From positions 9,173,096 through 9,237,095 of the forward strand of contig OY986969.1 of assembly GCA_963920575.1 (NCBI GenBank): a stretch of DNA of 64,000 nucleotides. Direction: 5' to 3'. Shown piece after piece: positions 37,126-48,925 of this stretch (position 1 is its first letter; each line of letters starts with the position of its first letter). The position numbers and the translations under genes are program-made. The notes below the pieces were generated by a model. The model made no database searches and had not been told where the DNA came from. It saw only the letters and a program-made list of their open reading frames with translations. This stretch comes from Narthecium ossifragum (taxonomy: Eukaryota; Streptophyta; Magnoliopsida; Dioscoreales; Nartheciaceae).

Positions 37126-38190
37126 CACCCCCCAACCAGCTTATTGCTAGTCTCTAGCAATTCAAAGCGCATAGAATATAATTAAGCACACTAACGGTTT
37201 AAGGATGTAGACATGCATGATAAAAATTCTACCTCATCAAGTCACTAGTGTTTTATACAGTACAGAGCATGAAAACTTCTTATACTCATACACATACTAC
37301 CAACATATGAAATCAACTTCTACACATCAAACATGCTAATCACCATCCAGAAGAACACATGTGACGTGACAAATAAATGTTACGTGCACAAGCAACTTCT
37401 ACCCACCATTAGTCTAAACACACTACTATCTTCATGACCAATCATCCAACCCTCGCACTTTAAGTACAACATGCTCTTTCTGTTTTTTTTTTCAACTATC
37501 AGACATTTTGCCTTTTTACGCGAGCACTCTCCGCTTCTTGAGGCGCAAAGACCCGGTTACTTAGCAAAACACTTAATAGTTTTCTTTTTTTTATCGCTAT
37601 AAGTGGTTCTACCTTTTTACGCGAGCTCCCCGCTTCCTGAGGCAAGAACACCCGGTTACTCAGTAAATCACTTAATAGTTGTTTAGGCACAACTTGATCA
37701 AGCTGCAGAACTTTTTCTCTTTTTTTTTCTCTGCATGCAATACTCAACACTAGCTAATGCTGAAATCATGGTCTAGATTAACAATAGCATGCTCATTCCT
37801 CTGGTAATCGCCACTGCACATAAAGTGTTCGTGTGTGGATCACATGATGTTATACTTTCAGGTTATCATGCATGCAATCAATGTATTGGTCAATTCATAT
37901 GAAATCAACATGCATAATAAGCATAAAAATTTCAGCTCATGTACAATTTCTAGTAACATGCTCAATTCAACACTATTAAACTCAATAAGGTAGCATGCAT
38001 AAGGTCATGCATGCCTACACCCCCAACCTGAAATTCACATTGTCCTCAATGTGTGCTAATCATGTAAATAAGCAGAAGGGTGTTGGCTGAATTTTCATAT
38101 ATAGCATAAATAAAAATTGGAAATCGAAATAGGAGCGAGGCCACCTGACAGAATATCTGAAATCTTGCCCAAGGCTCCTCATAGTGGCCG
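37126..38190 (-). other. 3' non-coding region of the Athila-like derivative
   Basis: No gene. It carries the GGTTGGGGGGTG purine tract (37126-37137) and two copies of the conserved AGTAACCGGGT...GCGTAAAAAGG motif at 37507-37562 and 37611-37662. Confidence 0.7.
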
Positions 38191-38196
38191 AATTTC

Positions 38197-39190
38197 TCAA
38201 GCAAGGAAGACGGAAGTCCAGGCATCCTTGAAGATCCGGGAACTCTCATAAGCATCATTCCTGAGTTCCTCCAGCTCAGACAGCTGGAGTTTCCGATCCT
38301 GACCTGCACCATCCAAAGTAAAATTTAGTGACTTAATAGCCCAATATGCCTTATGTTCTAACTCAACTGTAAGATGACAGGGTTTTCCATAAACTAAGCA
38401 GAATGGCGACATCCCCAGGGTAGTCTTGTATGCAGTGCGATAGGCCCACAACGCATCTGACAGCCTCAAGGACCAGTCCTTTCGGTTGGGGCTCACTGTC
38501 TTCTCCAGGATTTGCTTTATCTCTCTATTAGCTAATTCAGCTTGGCCATTTGTCTGTGGATGATAAGCAGTGGAAATCTTATGTGTAACTCCATACCTGC
38601 GCATCAAAGCCTCAAAAGAGCGGTTACAAAAATGGGATCCTTGGTCACTGATAATGACCCTAGGAGTACCAAATCTAGACAAAACATGCTCTTTAAGAAA
38701 CTTGATGACAGTGAAATGATCATTATTCCTACATGCAATAGCCTCCACCCACTTAGAAACATATTCCACAGCCAACAATATATATAAATAGCCAAAAGAA
38801 GAAGGAAAGGGTCCCATAAAATCTATACCCCAACAATCAAAAATCTCTACAGCTTGAATTGGGTTCAAAGGCATCATGTGTCTTCTAGATAGAGCTCCTA
38901 GCGTTAGACATCTATCACAAGATTTGCAGAAAATGTTAACATCACGAAACATAGTAGGCCAGTAAAAACCACATTGAAGAATTTTAGCAGCAGTCTTTTT
39001 CATCGAAAAATGGCCTCCACATGCATGAGAGTGACAGAATGTAATGATGCTTTCGATTTCATAATCAGGGACACAACAGCGCATAATCTGGTCAGGACAA
39101 TACTTAAACAGACAAGGATCATCCCAATAAAATTTCTTTACCTCAACAAAAAATCTACGCTTATCCTGCGCACTCCAAAAGGAAGGGATC
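38197..39190 (-). pseudogene. pol: Athila-like integrase
   Basis: It inserts cDNA into chromosomes. The frame (longest part 39084-38197) has H-H-C-C finger residues ([19 protein letters not shown], then CKSCDRC), then [15 protein letters not shown] and [12 protein letters not shown], so all three catalytic acids D, D and E are present. [12 protein letters not shown] and LELRN-type residues follow before the frame ends at 38197 without the usual C-terminal continuation. The region 39085-39190 continues the same frame upstream ([14 protein letters not shown]). Confidence 0.9.
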
Positions 39191-39463
39191 TCACCTGTTG
39201 CTAAGTAATTTCTTTACCTCAACAATTTTTAATGTCGCTAAGTAGTTAACAATGTGGGCATACCAGGGCAGCCGTGCAACTGAAAAAAGTTGCTCATCAG
39301 GGAAGTCATCCATAATTGGTGGCTCATTTTCTGCTACTTCCACCATCAATCTTGATAGGTGGTCAACGACAACATTCTTCAAGGGAAAGCGGGGGCTGCT
39401 CGAGCACCTAAGAACAAAAGCAAAATAAACAAAAACAAAAGCAAACATGCAAGCACACAACAT
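39191..39463 (-). pseudogene. pol: End of RNase H/tether before integrase, joined to element leader
   Basis: It reads NVVVDHLSRL, then IMDDFPDEQLF and PWYAHIVNYLA, the usual link between RNase H and integrase. It is interrupted at 39200-39240 by about 40 extra bases that partly copy nearby sequence (GTTGAGGTAAAGAAATT occurs again at 39137-39153). Upstream of about 39400 the RT is absent and leader DNA follows. Confidence 0.75.
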
Positions 39464-39741
39464 AAAAATAACTCAAGCATTCTCAAGCATACAAAAAAGC
39501 AAACATGATCTCAGATAGTATTGATATAATTCATTTTCCATCTTTTCTTTTTTTCAGTTTTTTTTTTTGTCAGTTTTTTTTAACAGGTAAAAGTAAAACG
39601 AAAAATCAAAATAAAACTAAAAAGAAAATAAAGAAAACTAAGGAAAGAGAAATAAAAATCCAAAGAAAAGGGAACAAAGTTACCGCCTTCGATATCTTCA
39701 ATCATCGTGATCTGATGATTCTTGCGCTTTTCTGAACCATC

Positions 39742-39759
39742 TCCCCGGCAACGGCGCCA
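39742..39759 (-). promoter_or_regulatory. tRNA-Asp-type primer binding site
   Basis: On the minus strand TGGCGCCGTTGCCGGGGA lies five bases from the LTR end at 39765. It matches the tRNA-Asp complement typical of Athila. Confidence 0.93.
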
Positions 39760-41034
39760 ATTTTTGATGTCGCTCAAATGTGTCACGCACAGCGGTCGCG
39801 GTGCAGTACAGCATAAGAGAGGTCGAATCCCACAGAGAGACAAGCAGGAAAGATCCAGAAATACAAATAACAATGAATTGAAAACAATCAAGAGCGATAA
39901 AAGTTAAGAGAATAGATCGAAGATGTAATGGTAAGATAAAGTTAACGAAAGAAATCAAGATTTGAATGAGGCTAGGCTTCAGGTTTCACATCACTCGGAT
40001 TTGGGTTCTTCTCTTCTCAATGGTTCATATGATACTCAGTCAAGGGATTCACATCCCAATCGCCTTAACCGGAAGATATAGAATTATGAATCTAACAAAA
40101 TATATAAATGTCTCTTCCAACTATTGGTTCTTCCTTTTTATAGTTCTAACTTCATCCAACCAAACCTAAGAATACACGATACCGGCTGTCACTACAGGCA
40201 ACGCGCAGCAAAAGTTCATCGGGACAAAGCCCTAACTCTATCTAACTGGATCTCTAAGAATACACAATACCAACTCTCACAATCGGCAATGCATAGCAAA
40301 GATTCCTCGGGATAGAGCCCCAACCTTATCTTACAAGATCCCTAAGAATACACAATACCAGCTGTCACTACGGGCAATGCATAGCAAAGGTCTCGCGAGA
40401 CTCGATAGGAGAATCAAAAGATATAACTATGGGACCACAATATCATAAAAGAAGCATGACTGGATTTATAATAATGTTTAACCACAAAGCAATCTGTAAA
40501 TATCCAATACATAAGAAGAGTTTAACAATAAAGATTAAAAACTATGAAGCATTGTTGGAGAAGAAGCCCTAGTTCTCGCTAGATCATCCGTCCGCCATGC
40601 CCGTGGATTACTCGGCCATGGATGGAGATTCCTTCATCTTCTTCCCTTAAGAAACGTCCAGAAAGAGCCTCCATAAACGTCCAAGAAGTCCCCCTCAAAC
40701 CCTAGAAAGAGTCCTATTTATTGCCCCAAAGTCTCTTCATCAACAGATTTGATCTAAACCATTGATTTAATTCACTGGGAACGTCCGATCGATCCTTCTC
40801 GGGATGTTGGATCGATCGTTCTCATTAAAATCTTCAACTTCTATGTACGCCCGAGTCCGATCGATCGAACTATGGGCGTTGGATCGATCGGATGCGTAAA
40901 AATCCACCTTCTCTGGCTATTTTTGAGTCCGATCGATCCAACTATAGGTGCCGGATCGATCGGACCCCTTAAGATGGATGGATGGATCGATCGGACCATG
41001 TTCAGCCAAAAAATACATGTTCTGTCACGATTCT

Positions 41035-43099
41035 TAGGGGTGAGCATTCGGTTCTCGGTTCGGTTCTCGGTCCATAACCGAAGAACCGAATTTTTTTCGG
41101 TCCAGTTTTTTGAGAACCGAACCGAACCGAAGTTACATGAGAACCGAACCGAACCGAAATTTTCGGTTCCAAATTATTTAAAACCGAACCGAACCGAAAT
41201 TTTCGGTTCCAGAACCGAACCGAAAATTCCGGTTCCAGAACCGAACCGAAAAGTTCGATTCCAGAACCGAACCGAACTTTGGTCATGCTAAGAACCAAAA
41301 CAATACTTTATGATGCTTTGGATATTGAAAATTCAATAATATTTCACACTCCAATAATATTTCACAAAACCTACTGAAGCATTGCCCAAGACTCCAAGAG
41401 ACAATCATCAACTTGGTCGAAAGTATCCAACAAGCACAGAAGCAGATACAAACATCATCAACTTGGTGGAAAGTAGGCAAGCAAAACAACCACAATCTTC
41501 CCAAACAAGCAAAACGACCACAATCTTCCCAAACATTTATTTGATTACTACAACACATAATAACCAGCTAAAACTGAATATATATGCACATAAACTGATA
41601 AAAGCATTCATCAAGTTACAAGCGAGGGAAATGACTAAGTTTTAGATACATCATATAATCAGAAGATTACATACATGATGGCTTTGAACAACTAATAACA
41701 CCCTAAGTTTGTCTTTTTCATCATCTTCAAGAATTCGGCAACGTCGAACTCTCCATCACCTGCACATCTCATGTATCGTAACTTCAGATTCAACCAGATA
41801 AGAGCTACGTAAGATGGAATCAAAGAAAGATTAGTATGCTTTCGATTAGAATTAATAAAGTCTAAAACCCCAAAACTACGTTGTCACCTTCAAATAGCTA
41901 AAGTAGTCATTTAGATGCAAATCAACTGGCAGCAGATAATAGCAGCATTAACATGAACTTTTCTTCAAGTTAGTAATTGTTAAACTCTACTATAAATGTT
42001 TAAATTAACCCCTTCTATCAGCTTAACTATTCAGGTAGATTGGTCAAATTAGATTGACCTCCTCTACAAAATCTTCGAGCATACAGCATTCCATAAAATC
42101 CAGTGTTCATGTAACAGGGAAATTAAGGCAAATCAAGATGCTGAACACCAATGTTTAGAAGGTATCCAATCCAAACAAGTAACACTAAACCAAAACAATA
42201 CTTTATGGGTTTGAAGTCCTAGCTAGGAGCAAGTTGCAGATTACTTAAAGAGTACTAATAGAATGTAAGACAGTATTCTAGCCAGTAAGAATACAAGCAT
42301 GAAAGCACCTTACTACAAGCTATAGCAACTGCAAATTTAATAAAAGAAAACAAAAAAAGAAAAGAGAAAAATAGAAGATTGCATCTAGTAAGAATACAAG
42401 CATGAAAGCACCTTACTACAGCTATTGGTAAGAATACAAGCTAAAGTATTCCTAATGCCAATTTATAAGCATGATAGTTGAAACAAATAGAATGTTCATG
42501 TGGCATGCATGGTTATTTGGCTTATTTCTACCAATCTGAACATGATGAGAACAGCGGAGCCACATTATACACCCAAACAACGAAATAATCAAATCCATCA
42601 ATTAAACACAGCCATAAACCACAAGATTTGATAGAAAAATAAATCTTAGATGCTAATCGATCCACAGCGAGAAATTAAGCAAAACCCCACAAGTTTTTGT
42701 AGCAAACTAGGAAAAAATCAATGAAGACTGTAGATTTTTGAATTAAGCAAATGCGAAAAAATCCAATGAAAGGAAGTAGGAGGATCTGTGTACTTAGGGG
42801 AATTAAGCAAAACNNNNNNNNNNNNNNNNNNNNNNNNNNNNNNNNNNNNNNNNNNNNNNNNNNNNNNNNNNNNNNNNNNNNNNNNNNNNNNNNNNNNNNN
42901 NNNNNNNNNNNNNNNNNNNNNNNNNNNNNNNNNNNNNNNNNNNNNNNNNNNNNNNNNNNNNNNNNNNNNNNNNNNNNNNNNNNNNNNNNNNNNNNNNNNN
43001 NNNNNNNNNNNNNAAAAACCGAAAAAACCGAACCGAATGGACCGAACTAATTCGGTTCGGTTCGGTTCTTCGGGTTCGGTTCGGTTCTGCTCACCCCTA
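41035..43099. mobile_element. Non-autonomous hAT-type DNA transposon with 8-bp duplication
   Basis: 12-bp terminal inverted repeats TAGGGGTGAGCA/TGCTCACCCCTA, flanked by ACGATTCT (41027-41034) and ATGATTCT (43100-43107), an 8-bp duplication with one change. The uninterrupted site is seen in the sister LTR at about 36714. The sub-ends are full of AACCGAACCGAA-type repeats (41050-41280 and 43014-43085), as in many plant hAT elements. No transposase is visible. The interior has a 200-N gap. Confidence 0.93.
42814..43013. other. Assembly gap of 200 N
   Basis: Exactly 200 N within the hAT, a conventional placeholder length. The true size is unknown. Confidence 0.99.
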
Positions 43100-43516
43100 A
43101 TGATTCTGCATAGTTGGATCGATCCTACCAGGGGTGTCGGATCGATCCAACTTTCCAGCGTATTACTGTTCTGCCATCCAGACTGCGCCATCGGTACTAA
43201 AATTGCCGTAACTTCCTCTAGGAAACTCGGAATCACGAACCGTAAAATTTTCCAGAATCTAGACTTCAAGAGCTTTCCAACCATGTATGGCACAACGTCT
43301 TGTTCTTCATGAGCAGGTACAGATTAATCTTTAAAGTTGATCCATGCACTCTTTTCAGCTTCTTTTAGCTCCAATTTCCTGCATTTTCCAAACAATCATG
43401 TGAAGCAACATATAGATATAAAAATAGTAATAAAGATGTTGATTACGGATAATAATCTAGCAATTGAGATGGTTATAAGGTTGTTCAGAGTGCACTTTCA
43501 TGCACTCATCAGAGGC

Positions 43517-45148
43517 GCGACACGCTTACCGCAGAGCAGTCGGGCGTGACGCACGGCGTGGAACAGAGCAGTGGGTTGATACCCCAGTTGGGACATGTAC
43601 CTGTGGCAGACGCGAGAATTCATATTCCAGTTAGAGCCTTGCCGGAGACAAGGTACCGACCAGTCTTGCCAGAGTTTCGCGCAATTCTTGGCAGAGAGCA
43701 CCTTCAGCAACAGCCCGTTTCGAAGCCGCCTTCCTCTAGTTTTCAGCTTCAGCCTTCAGCTTTTGGGGTATTTTGCGGCTCGTGGTTTTTTTTATGTGGC
43801 ACTGGGTGTTTTCCCCCTTGTGACTCGTCCCCGTGCAGCTGTGTTGGCTTGGGACTGGAGTCAGGTGTGGCTTTGGGAGTAACCAATGATTTGGGAAAAG
43901 AGCTTGGGTTGGTTGCTCTTGTCGGGGCGTTTGCTAGAGGTTGGAGACCTCCAGGTGTCCGTCGCCCACGTGTGGGACACGTTGGGGTTCGACGGCTTCT
44001 TCGGTTTGCGCTGGTTGGTCGTACACCGAGTTGTGTTTGTTGGCCGTGGGAAGGTGTTGTGGGTACACCTGACGGTGTTGTTTTGCTCTCGTTGAAGGTC
44101 GCGGGTTGGCGCGTCTTCTGGTTGTCAAGAGCTGGGGCTGTTCACCAGTCTGTGGTGAACTCCTTCCCCTTTTGTTTTGAGGGTGCTCGGGAGAGCAGAT
44201 TTTTCCCTCGTATTGTTGTTTGTGCAGCTGTCCTTTTGAGGAGCTTTCAGGATATTCCGCCTTCGCGGGATTGCCGAATTTGGACTCGAGGTTCATTCGA
44301 GGTAATTCAGCCAGTGTCTTCAGTGAACGCGTTGCAAAGACCTTAGGACCAAATAGGCCGTGTTGTAATTGGAACAGATGCGACCATCGAGGATGTGTAT
44401 TCGCTCTTCTGGACCATGAGCAGCTGGATCGCGCCCAACAGTTTTCGCCGTCTCGGCAGTTTCAGCAGTCACATCAGTAGGTTGGAGTTCGTACCGTCTA
44501 CAATCAGATAAAGATTCGAGATTGCGATATCCCGATGACAGCTTTCAGTACAAGATACAGATTGTGTCAGCGGTAGGCAAATTATTTGATCCAGCTGAGC
44601 TTGAAGCAGATATGTGACGGCAGAGATCGAAGACTGCTTTCGCGATTCAGCGGAGACATCTTCAGGACCGCAGGACCATTGACTAGAGTGACCAGGAGAC
44701 CGGATCTCTTGCCTCAAAGTCACTACGTCAGTGCCTTTAAGGGTGATAGCAACTGATAGTTGCTAGAAAGGTCTCGACCTTTCGGGTATTTCCCCTTTCA
44801 ATTTAGGCCAATGCCGTAGACGGTACCTTGAGCAGATGGGCGAGAGAAATTAGAACATCTTTAGCGGCAGTGATAACCCATCAGTGGCGGAGATGGAAGC
44901 AGTTATCCAGTTCGGACAACACTCATTACTACTCAGAAGATGTCAGTTATGTCAGTCCAGAGGGATGGTGATGTGTAGTGACGACATGAATCTTACAGAA
45001 GTCCGTGCCCAGATTGATGCCCAGCGTGTGGATGAGAGTAGACAGCGTCAGCAGGCAGCATGTGATGTTTCAGAGGCCGAGCCTCAGTTCCAGAGTTGTG
45101 CAATGATGGCGTGCAAGCGTCCTGCTCATTTCCCTTGTAGGCCACTTA
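43517..45148 (+). pseudogene. Decayed internal region of the chromovirus-like element with an RT remnant
   Basis: It continues the element across the Athila-like insertion. 44481-44558 reads IKIRDCDIPMTAFSTRY, matching the RT block IKIR-x-x-D-x-x-KTAF-x-TRYGHYEF of chromoviruses. Neighbouring frames are broken. The open stretch 43546-44346 shows no recognisable domain and may be chance. Confidence 0.6.
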
Positions 45149-46632
45149 TGAATAAATTCCATATCTCACAAGTATACGAATCGGTGTGATCAGTATAGCA
45201 GCAAGACGAGTATCGTACCCACAGAGACTTGTAGAGATTATTAGAGTAAAATGCTAAAGAACATAAAAGAAAGAAAATAAGGAAGGGAAAATAAGAAATA
45301 TGAAGTATCGAAAATAGATGATCTAATAACGAAATAAGAAAACGATGGGAATATGATGGATGAATACTAAGGTTCCGATTTCACCATAACATCCTCATTC
45401 TATGCATTGAATCAATCAAGATCTCAGTTTAATTTCAAGGGTTCGTTCTTCCGGTATGATGATCCGTTTGGCCGCGGTCTTCACCAATTACCCTCAATTA
45501 ACCCTAGTTAATGAACCCATAGTTAAGGGTCAATCAAGAATCCATTAAGCTCTGAAGAACAATTATGAACCAAGAAGTGTCTTAGCTTGAACCCGGCTTC
45601 GACTAAATCTCATTTATTCATAGATCCTGCAAGATTAGGGAATGAACCCTCGCCCAATCTCACATAAAACAATCTATAATACTTCTATTGGCCAGATAAA
45701 GGTATTTAAGATCTCAATATAATAATGAATGAAACAAGAAATATAAACTGATTAAATAAATATGATCCAATAACATAGAATGATTCTGTTAGACTACATC
45801 GGTACCTTAGAGAAGAAACTAGCCACTCATGTTCATCATGAAGGCAATAAAACTAATGAAGAAATAAAGAAGAAATAAGAAAAGAAAACCAAGCCTGGAA
45901 CCCGTCTCCTCTCCTCCAAATGCTGCCAAAAAGCCCCCCTCAAACCCAAGAAAGAGTCATATTTATAGCCTTAATTGTCTCCAACCACGGATTAGATCTA
46001 AACCGTTGATTTTATTCACTGGGAAAGTAGGATCGATCCTTTCAGGGGTGTCGGATCAATCCGTTGCATCAAAATCCTCAATTTCTAGCTACGCCCGAGT
46101 CGAATCGATCCTTCCAGAGGTGTCGGATCGATCTGACTCAGTAGGATGAATAGTAGGATCGATCTAACTCGGTAGAATGGATAGTAGGATCGATCTGACT
46201 GTGATCATCTGAAAAGCATATGTTCTGTAAGGATTTAATTACCGATTCCGATTGATCCCTCTCCAGGTGTGCGATCGATCTGACTCCCTGAGTATTTACT
46301 GTTTTGCCATTCAGACTGCGTCATTGGTACTAAAATTACCGTAACTTCCTCTAGGAAACTCGAAATCTCGAACCGTAAAATTCTCCAGAAACTAGACTTC
46401 AAGAGCTTTCCGATCATATATGGTCCATCATCTGGTTCTTCATGAACAGGTACAGTTTAATCTTTCAATTTGATCCATGTAATCTTTTCAGCTTCTTTGC
46501 TCCTTTTTCCTACATTTTCCAAACAACTATGTGAAGCAACATATAGATATAAAAATAGTAATAAAGATGTTGATTAAGAATAATAATCTAACAATTGAGA
46601 TGGTTATAAGACTGCACTTTCATGCACTCATC
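45149..46632 (-). repeat. 3' LTR of a second Athila-like fragment
   Basis: About 1484 bp. On the minus strand it starts TGATGAGTGCATGAAAGTGC next to a purine tract, and probably ends TTTATTCA at 45149. It is related to the 35452-37125 LTR in its U3 start and in the region around 46290-46450. TATA box near 45959-45970. Five GATCGATC copies at 46029-46287. Confidence 0.8.
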
Positions 46633-47800
46633 AAACCCCCCAACCAGTTTATTGCTAGTCTCTAGCAATTCAAAACGCATAAAATATAATTAAACACACT
46701 AACGGTTCAAGGATGTAGACATGCATGATAAAAATTCCGCCTTATCAAGTCAATAGTGTTTTACATAGTACAGAGCACGAAACATTCTATACTCATGCAC
46801 ATGCTACTAACACATGAAATTAACTTCTACACTTCAAACATGCTAATCACCATCCGGCTGAACACATGTGAGGTGATAAATAAAATTTACATACATAAAC
46901 AACTTCTACCCACCATTAGTCCAAACACACCACTATTTTCCGGACCACTCATCCAACCCTCGCATTTAAACTCCAGCATGCTTTTTTTTTCTTTTTTTTC
47001 TCAACTATCAGACATTTTGCCTTTTTACTCGAGCACTCTCCGCTTCTTGAGGTGCAGAGACCCGGTTACTTAACAAAACACTGAGTAGTTTTTTTAACTA
47101 TCAGTTGTTCTACCTGATTACGCGAGCTCTCCGCTTCCTGAGGCAAGAACACCCGGTTACTCAGTAGATCACTTAATAGTCATTTAGGCACAGCTTGATC
47201 AAGCTCCAGAACTTTTTTTTTTTAAACTGCATGAAATACTCAACATACTAGCTAACGTAGAAATTATGATCCATATTACAATAGCATGCTCATTCCTTTG
47301 ATGAGTATAATTGCCACTGCACATAAAGTGTTCGTGTGTGACTCACATAATGTTCTACCTTCAGGTTATCACGCATGCAATTAATATATAGGCCAATCCA
47401 TATGAAAGCAGCATGTATAATAAGCATAAAAATTTCAGCTCATGCACAATTTAACACTATTATACCCACAAGGTAGTATGAATAAGGTCATGAATGTCTA
47501 CACCCCCCAACCTGAAATCAACATTGTCCTCAATGTGTGCATCGTAAACAATAACATATGTAGGAGGTGGCCATCCAAATTTCCATAGAAAGAGGAGACA
47601 AGATAATGTAAATAAGAAAGAGGCCACATGATAGAGTAAGCGAACATCTCTTCAAGGATCCTCAGGGTGGTTGAAAACCTAAAAAAAACAAAAGAGAAAA
47701 CATAAAACTAAAAATTGAAACTTAAAACAGGTTACCTTGGTGGGTTGCCTCTTACCTAGCGCTTTATTTAACATCTAGGCAAGACGTACTGCAAAGCCTT
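46633..47800 (-). other. 3' non-coding region of the second Athila-like fragment
   Basis: Purine tract complement TCAAACCCCCCAACC at 46630-46644. Two copies of the conserved CCGGTTAC motif at about 47020-47070 and 47110-47165. It is colinear with 37126-38045 and ends in CCCCCAACCTGAAAT-type bases. No gene. Confidence 0.65.
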
Positions 47801-47805
47801 AAGGT

Positions 47806-48925
47806 TCAGCCAGGTTTGTATGGCTGTAATGCTTCAAGCGGTGCGACAGCCTCCTTTGCTCTCTTATAACTGTGCAAGTCATCCTTCCCCATCGTCAAAT
47901 CCACTTCCAGTGTAGTCTTCACTTGCTCCTGCCTGAAATTAGAGAACACCAATGAATCTACAACATCTATTGAGAAACAATCAAAAGAGTTTGAAGGATA
48001 GAACATAGACTCAAATACTTTAAATTCAACAGTTTCACCTAAAACTATCATGCTAAGCTTACCATCCTTAACATTAATTATAGTTTCGGCTGTAGCCATG
48101 AATGGACGTCCCAACAAAATAGGTAACTTTCTATCATTCAACGGTGCCTCATCCATATCCAATATCACAAAATCAGCAGGGATAATTAACTTATCAACTT
48201 GTACTAAGATGTCTTCTACAATGCCTAATAGATATTTAATTGAACGATCTGCAAGTTGTAGATACATAGTAGTAGGTTTTAATTCACCCACATCTAACTG
48301 ACGAAAAACAGAGTAAGACATCAAATTAACACTGGCTCCTAAATCAAGCATTGCCTCCCCTATTTTTGTATCACCAACAGTAATATTAATGTTAAAACTC
48401 CCTGGATCCTTAAGCTTGGGTGAAAGCTTCCTTTGTAGAACCGCGCTTGCCGTCTCTGAAACCATCACCTTTTCATGAGGTTCATACTTACGCTTAGAAG
48501 TACGTAGTTCCTTGAAGAACTTTAGAAAGGCTGGCATTTTCCTAATTACATCAAGTAATGGTAAGTTCATATTAACCTTAGATAGGATATCATAAATTTC
48601 AGAATATGACTTATCCATTTGGGCTTTCTTCAGGCGGCCTGGAAAAGGAATTGGCGGCACATATGGTGGAGGAGTGTTGTGACGAACCTCCGTATTTGAA
48701 ATTGCTCTCTTTCCATGCTCAGGAGAAGATGTGGCCAGCGGTGGCCTCTTCGAGGGCTCTTCCCTCTCGACTTCCACAATTTTATCATCACTACACATAT
48801 CAGTAACTTCAGCATTAATATTATTATCAATTATCTTACCTGAACGAAGAACAATAACTGCGTTGGCTTGCTCAGGTTGGCTTGGAGCATCAGCGTTAGT
48901 AGCACGAGATGCAGAGTTCGTCCCC
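47806..48925 (-). pseudogene. Athila-like gag end and protease
   Basis: An open frame reads VLRSGKIID (end of gag), PFPGRLKKAQMDKSYSEIYD and a DVIRKMPAFLKFFKEL stretch. The aspartic protease follows: GSFNINITVGDTKIGEAMLD, then the LGASVNLM core (D-L-G-A in place of the usual D-T/S-G-A or DLGAS; DLGAS is common in Athila), LADRSIKYLLGIVEDILV and ILLGRPFMATA. RT and integrase are missing, and the frame joins the 3' region directly. The first residues of the open frame (48926-48960) probably belong to the surrounding element. Confidence 0.88.

Larger units (their letters stand above)
35452..43511 (-). mobile_element. Athila-like deletion derivative, complete ends, duplication GAGGC
   Basis: LTRs at 35452-37125 and 39765-43511 with ends TGATG...CATCA and GAGGC on both sides (35447-35451, 43512-43516). 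Without its hAT insertion and one duplicated octamer, the right LTR is 1674 bp, exactly the length of the left. The internal region is only 2639 bp: tRNA-Asp-type PBS, leader, an RNase H tail, integrase and the 3' region. Gag, protease and most RT are missing, so it must have moved with help from another element or lost these parts after insertion. Confidence 0.93.
39765..43511 (-). repeat. 5' LTR of the Athila-like derivative, split by a hAT element
   Basis: It is colinear with 35452-37125, with a 2065-bp hAT inserted at 41035. The parts are 39765-41034 and 43100-43511. It carries nine GATCGATC copies (40785-41001, 43115-43153). The TATA box equivalent near 40714 is altered (TATTTATTGC on the plus strand). 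Confidence 0.92.

Noticed and set aside
39742..39759. tRNA-like match
   Set aside because: Only the 18-base complement of a tRNA 3' end is present; it is a primer binding site, not a tRNA gene.
40872..41298. Open frames rich in NRTEPK/RFGS repeats on both strands
   Set aside because: They are translations of the CCGAACCGAA sub-terminal repeats of the hAT element, not genes.
42718..43312. Open frames running through X residues
   Set aside because: They cross the 200-N gap and have no meaning.
43546..44346. 266-residue open frame
   Set aside because: No domain recognised; GC-rich, and neighbours are decayed retroelement sequence, so it is probably chance.
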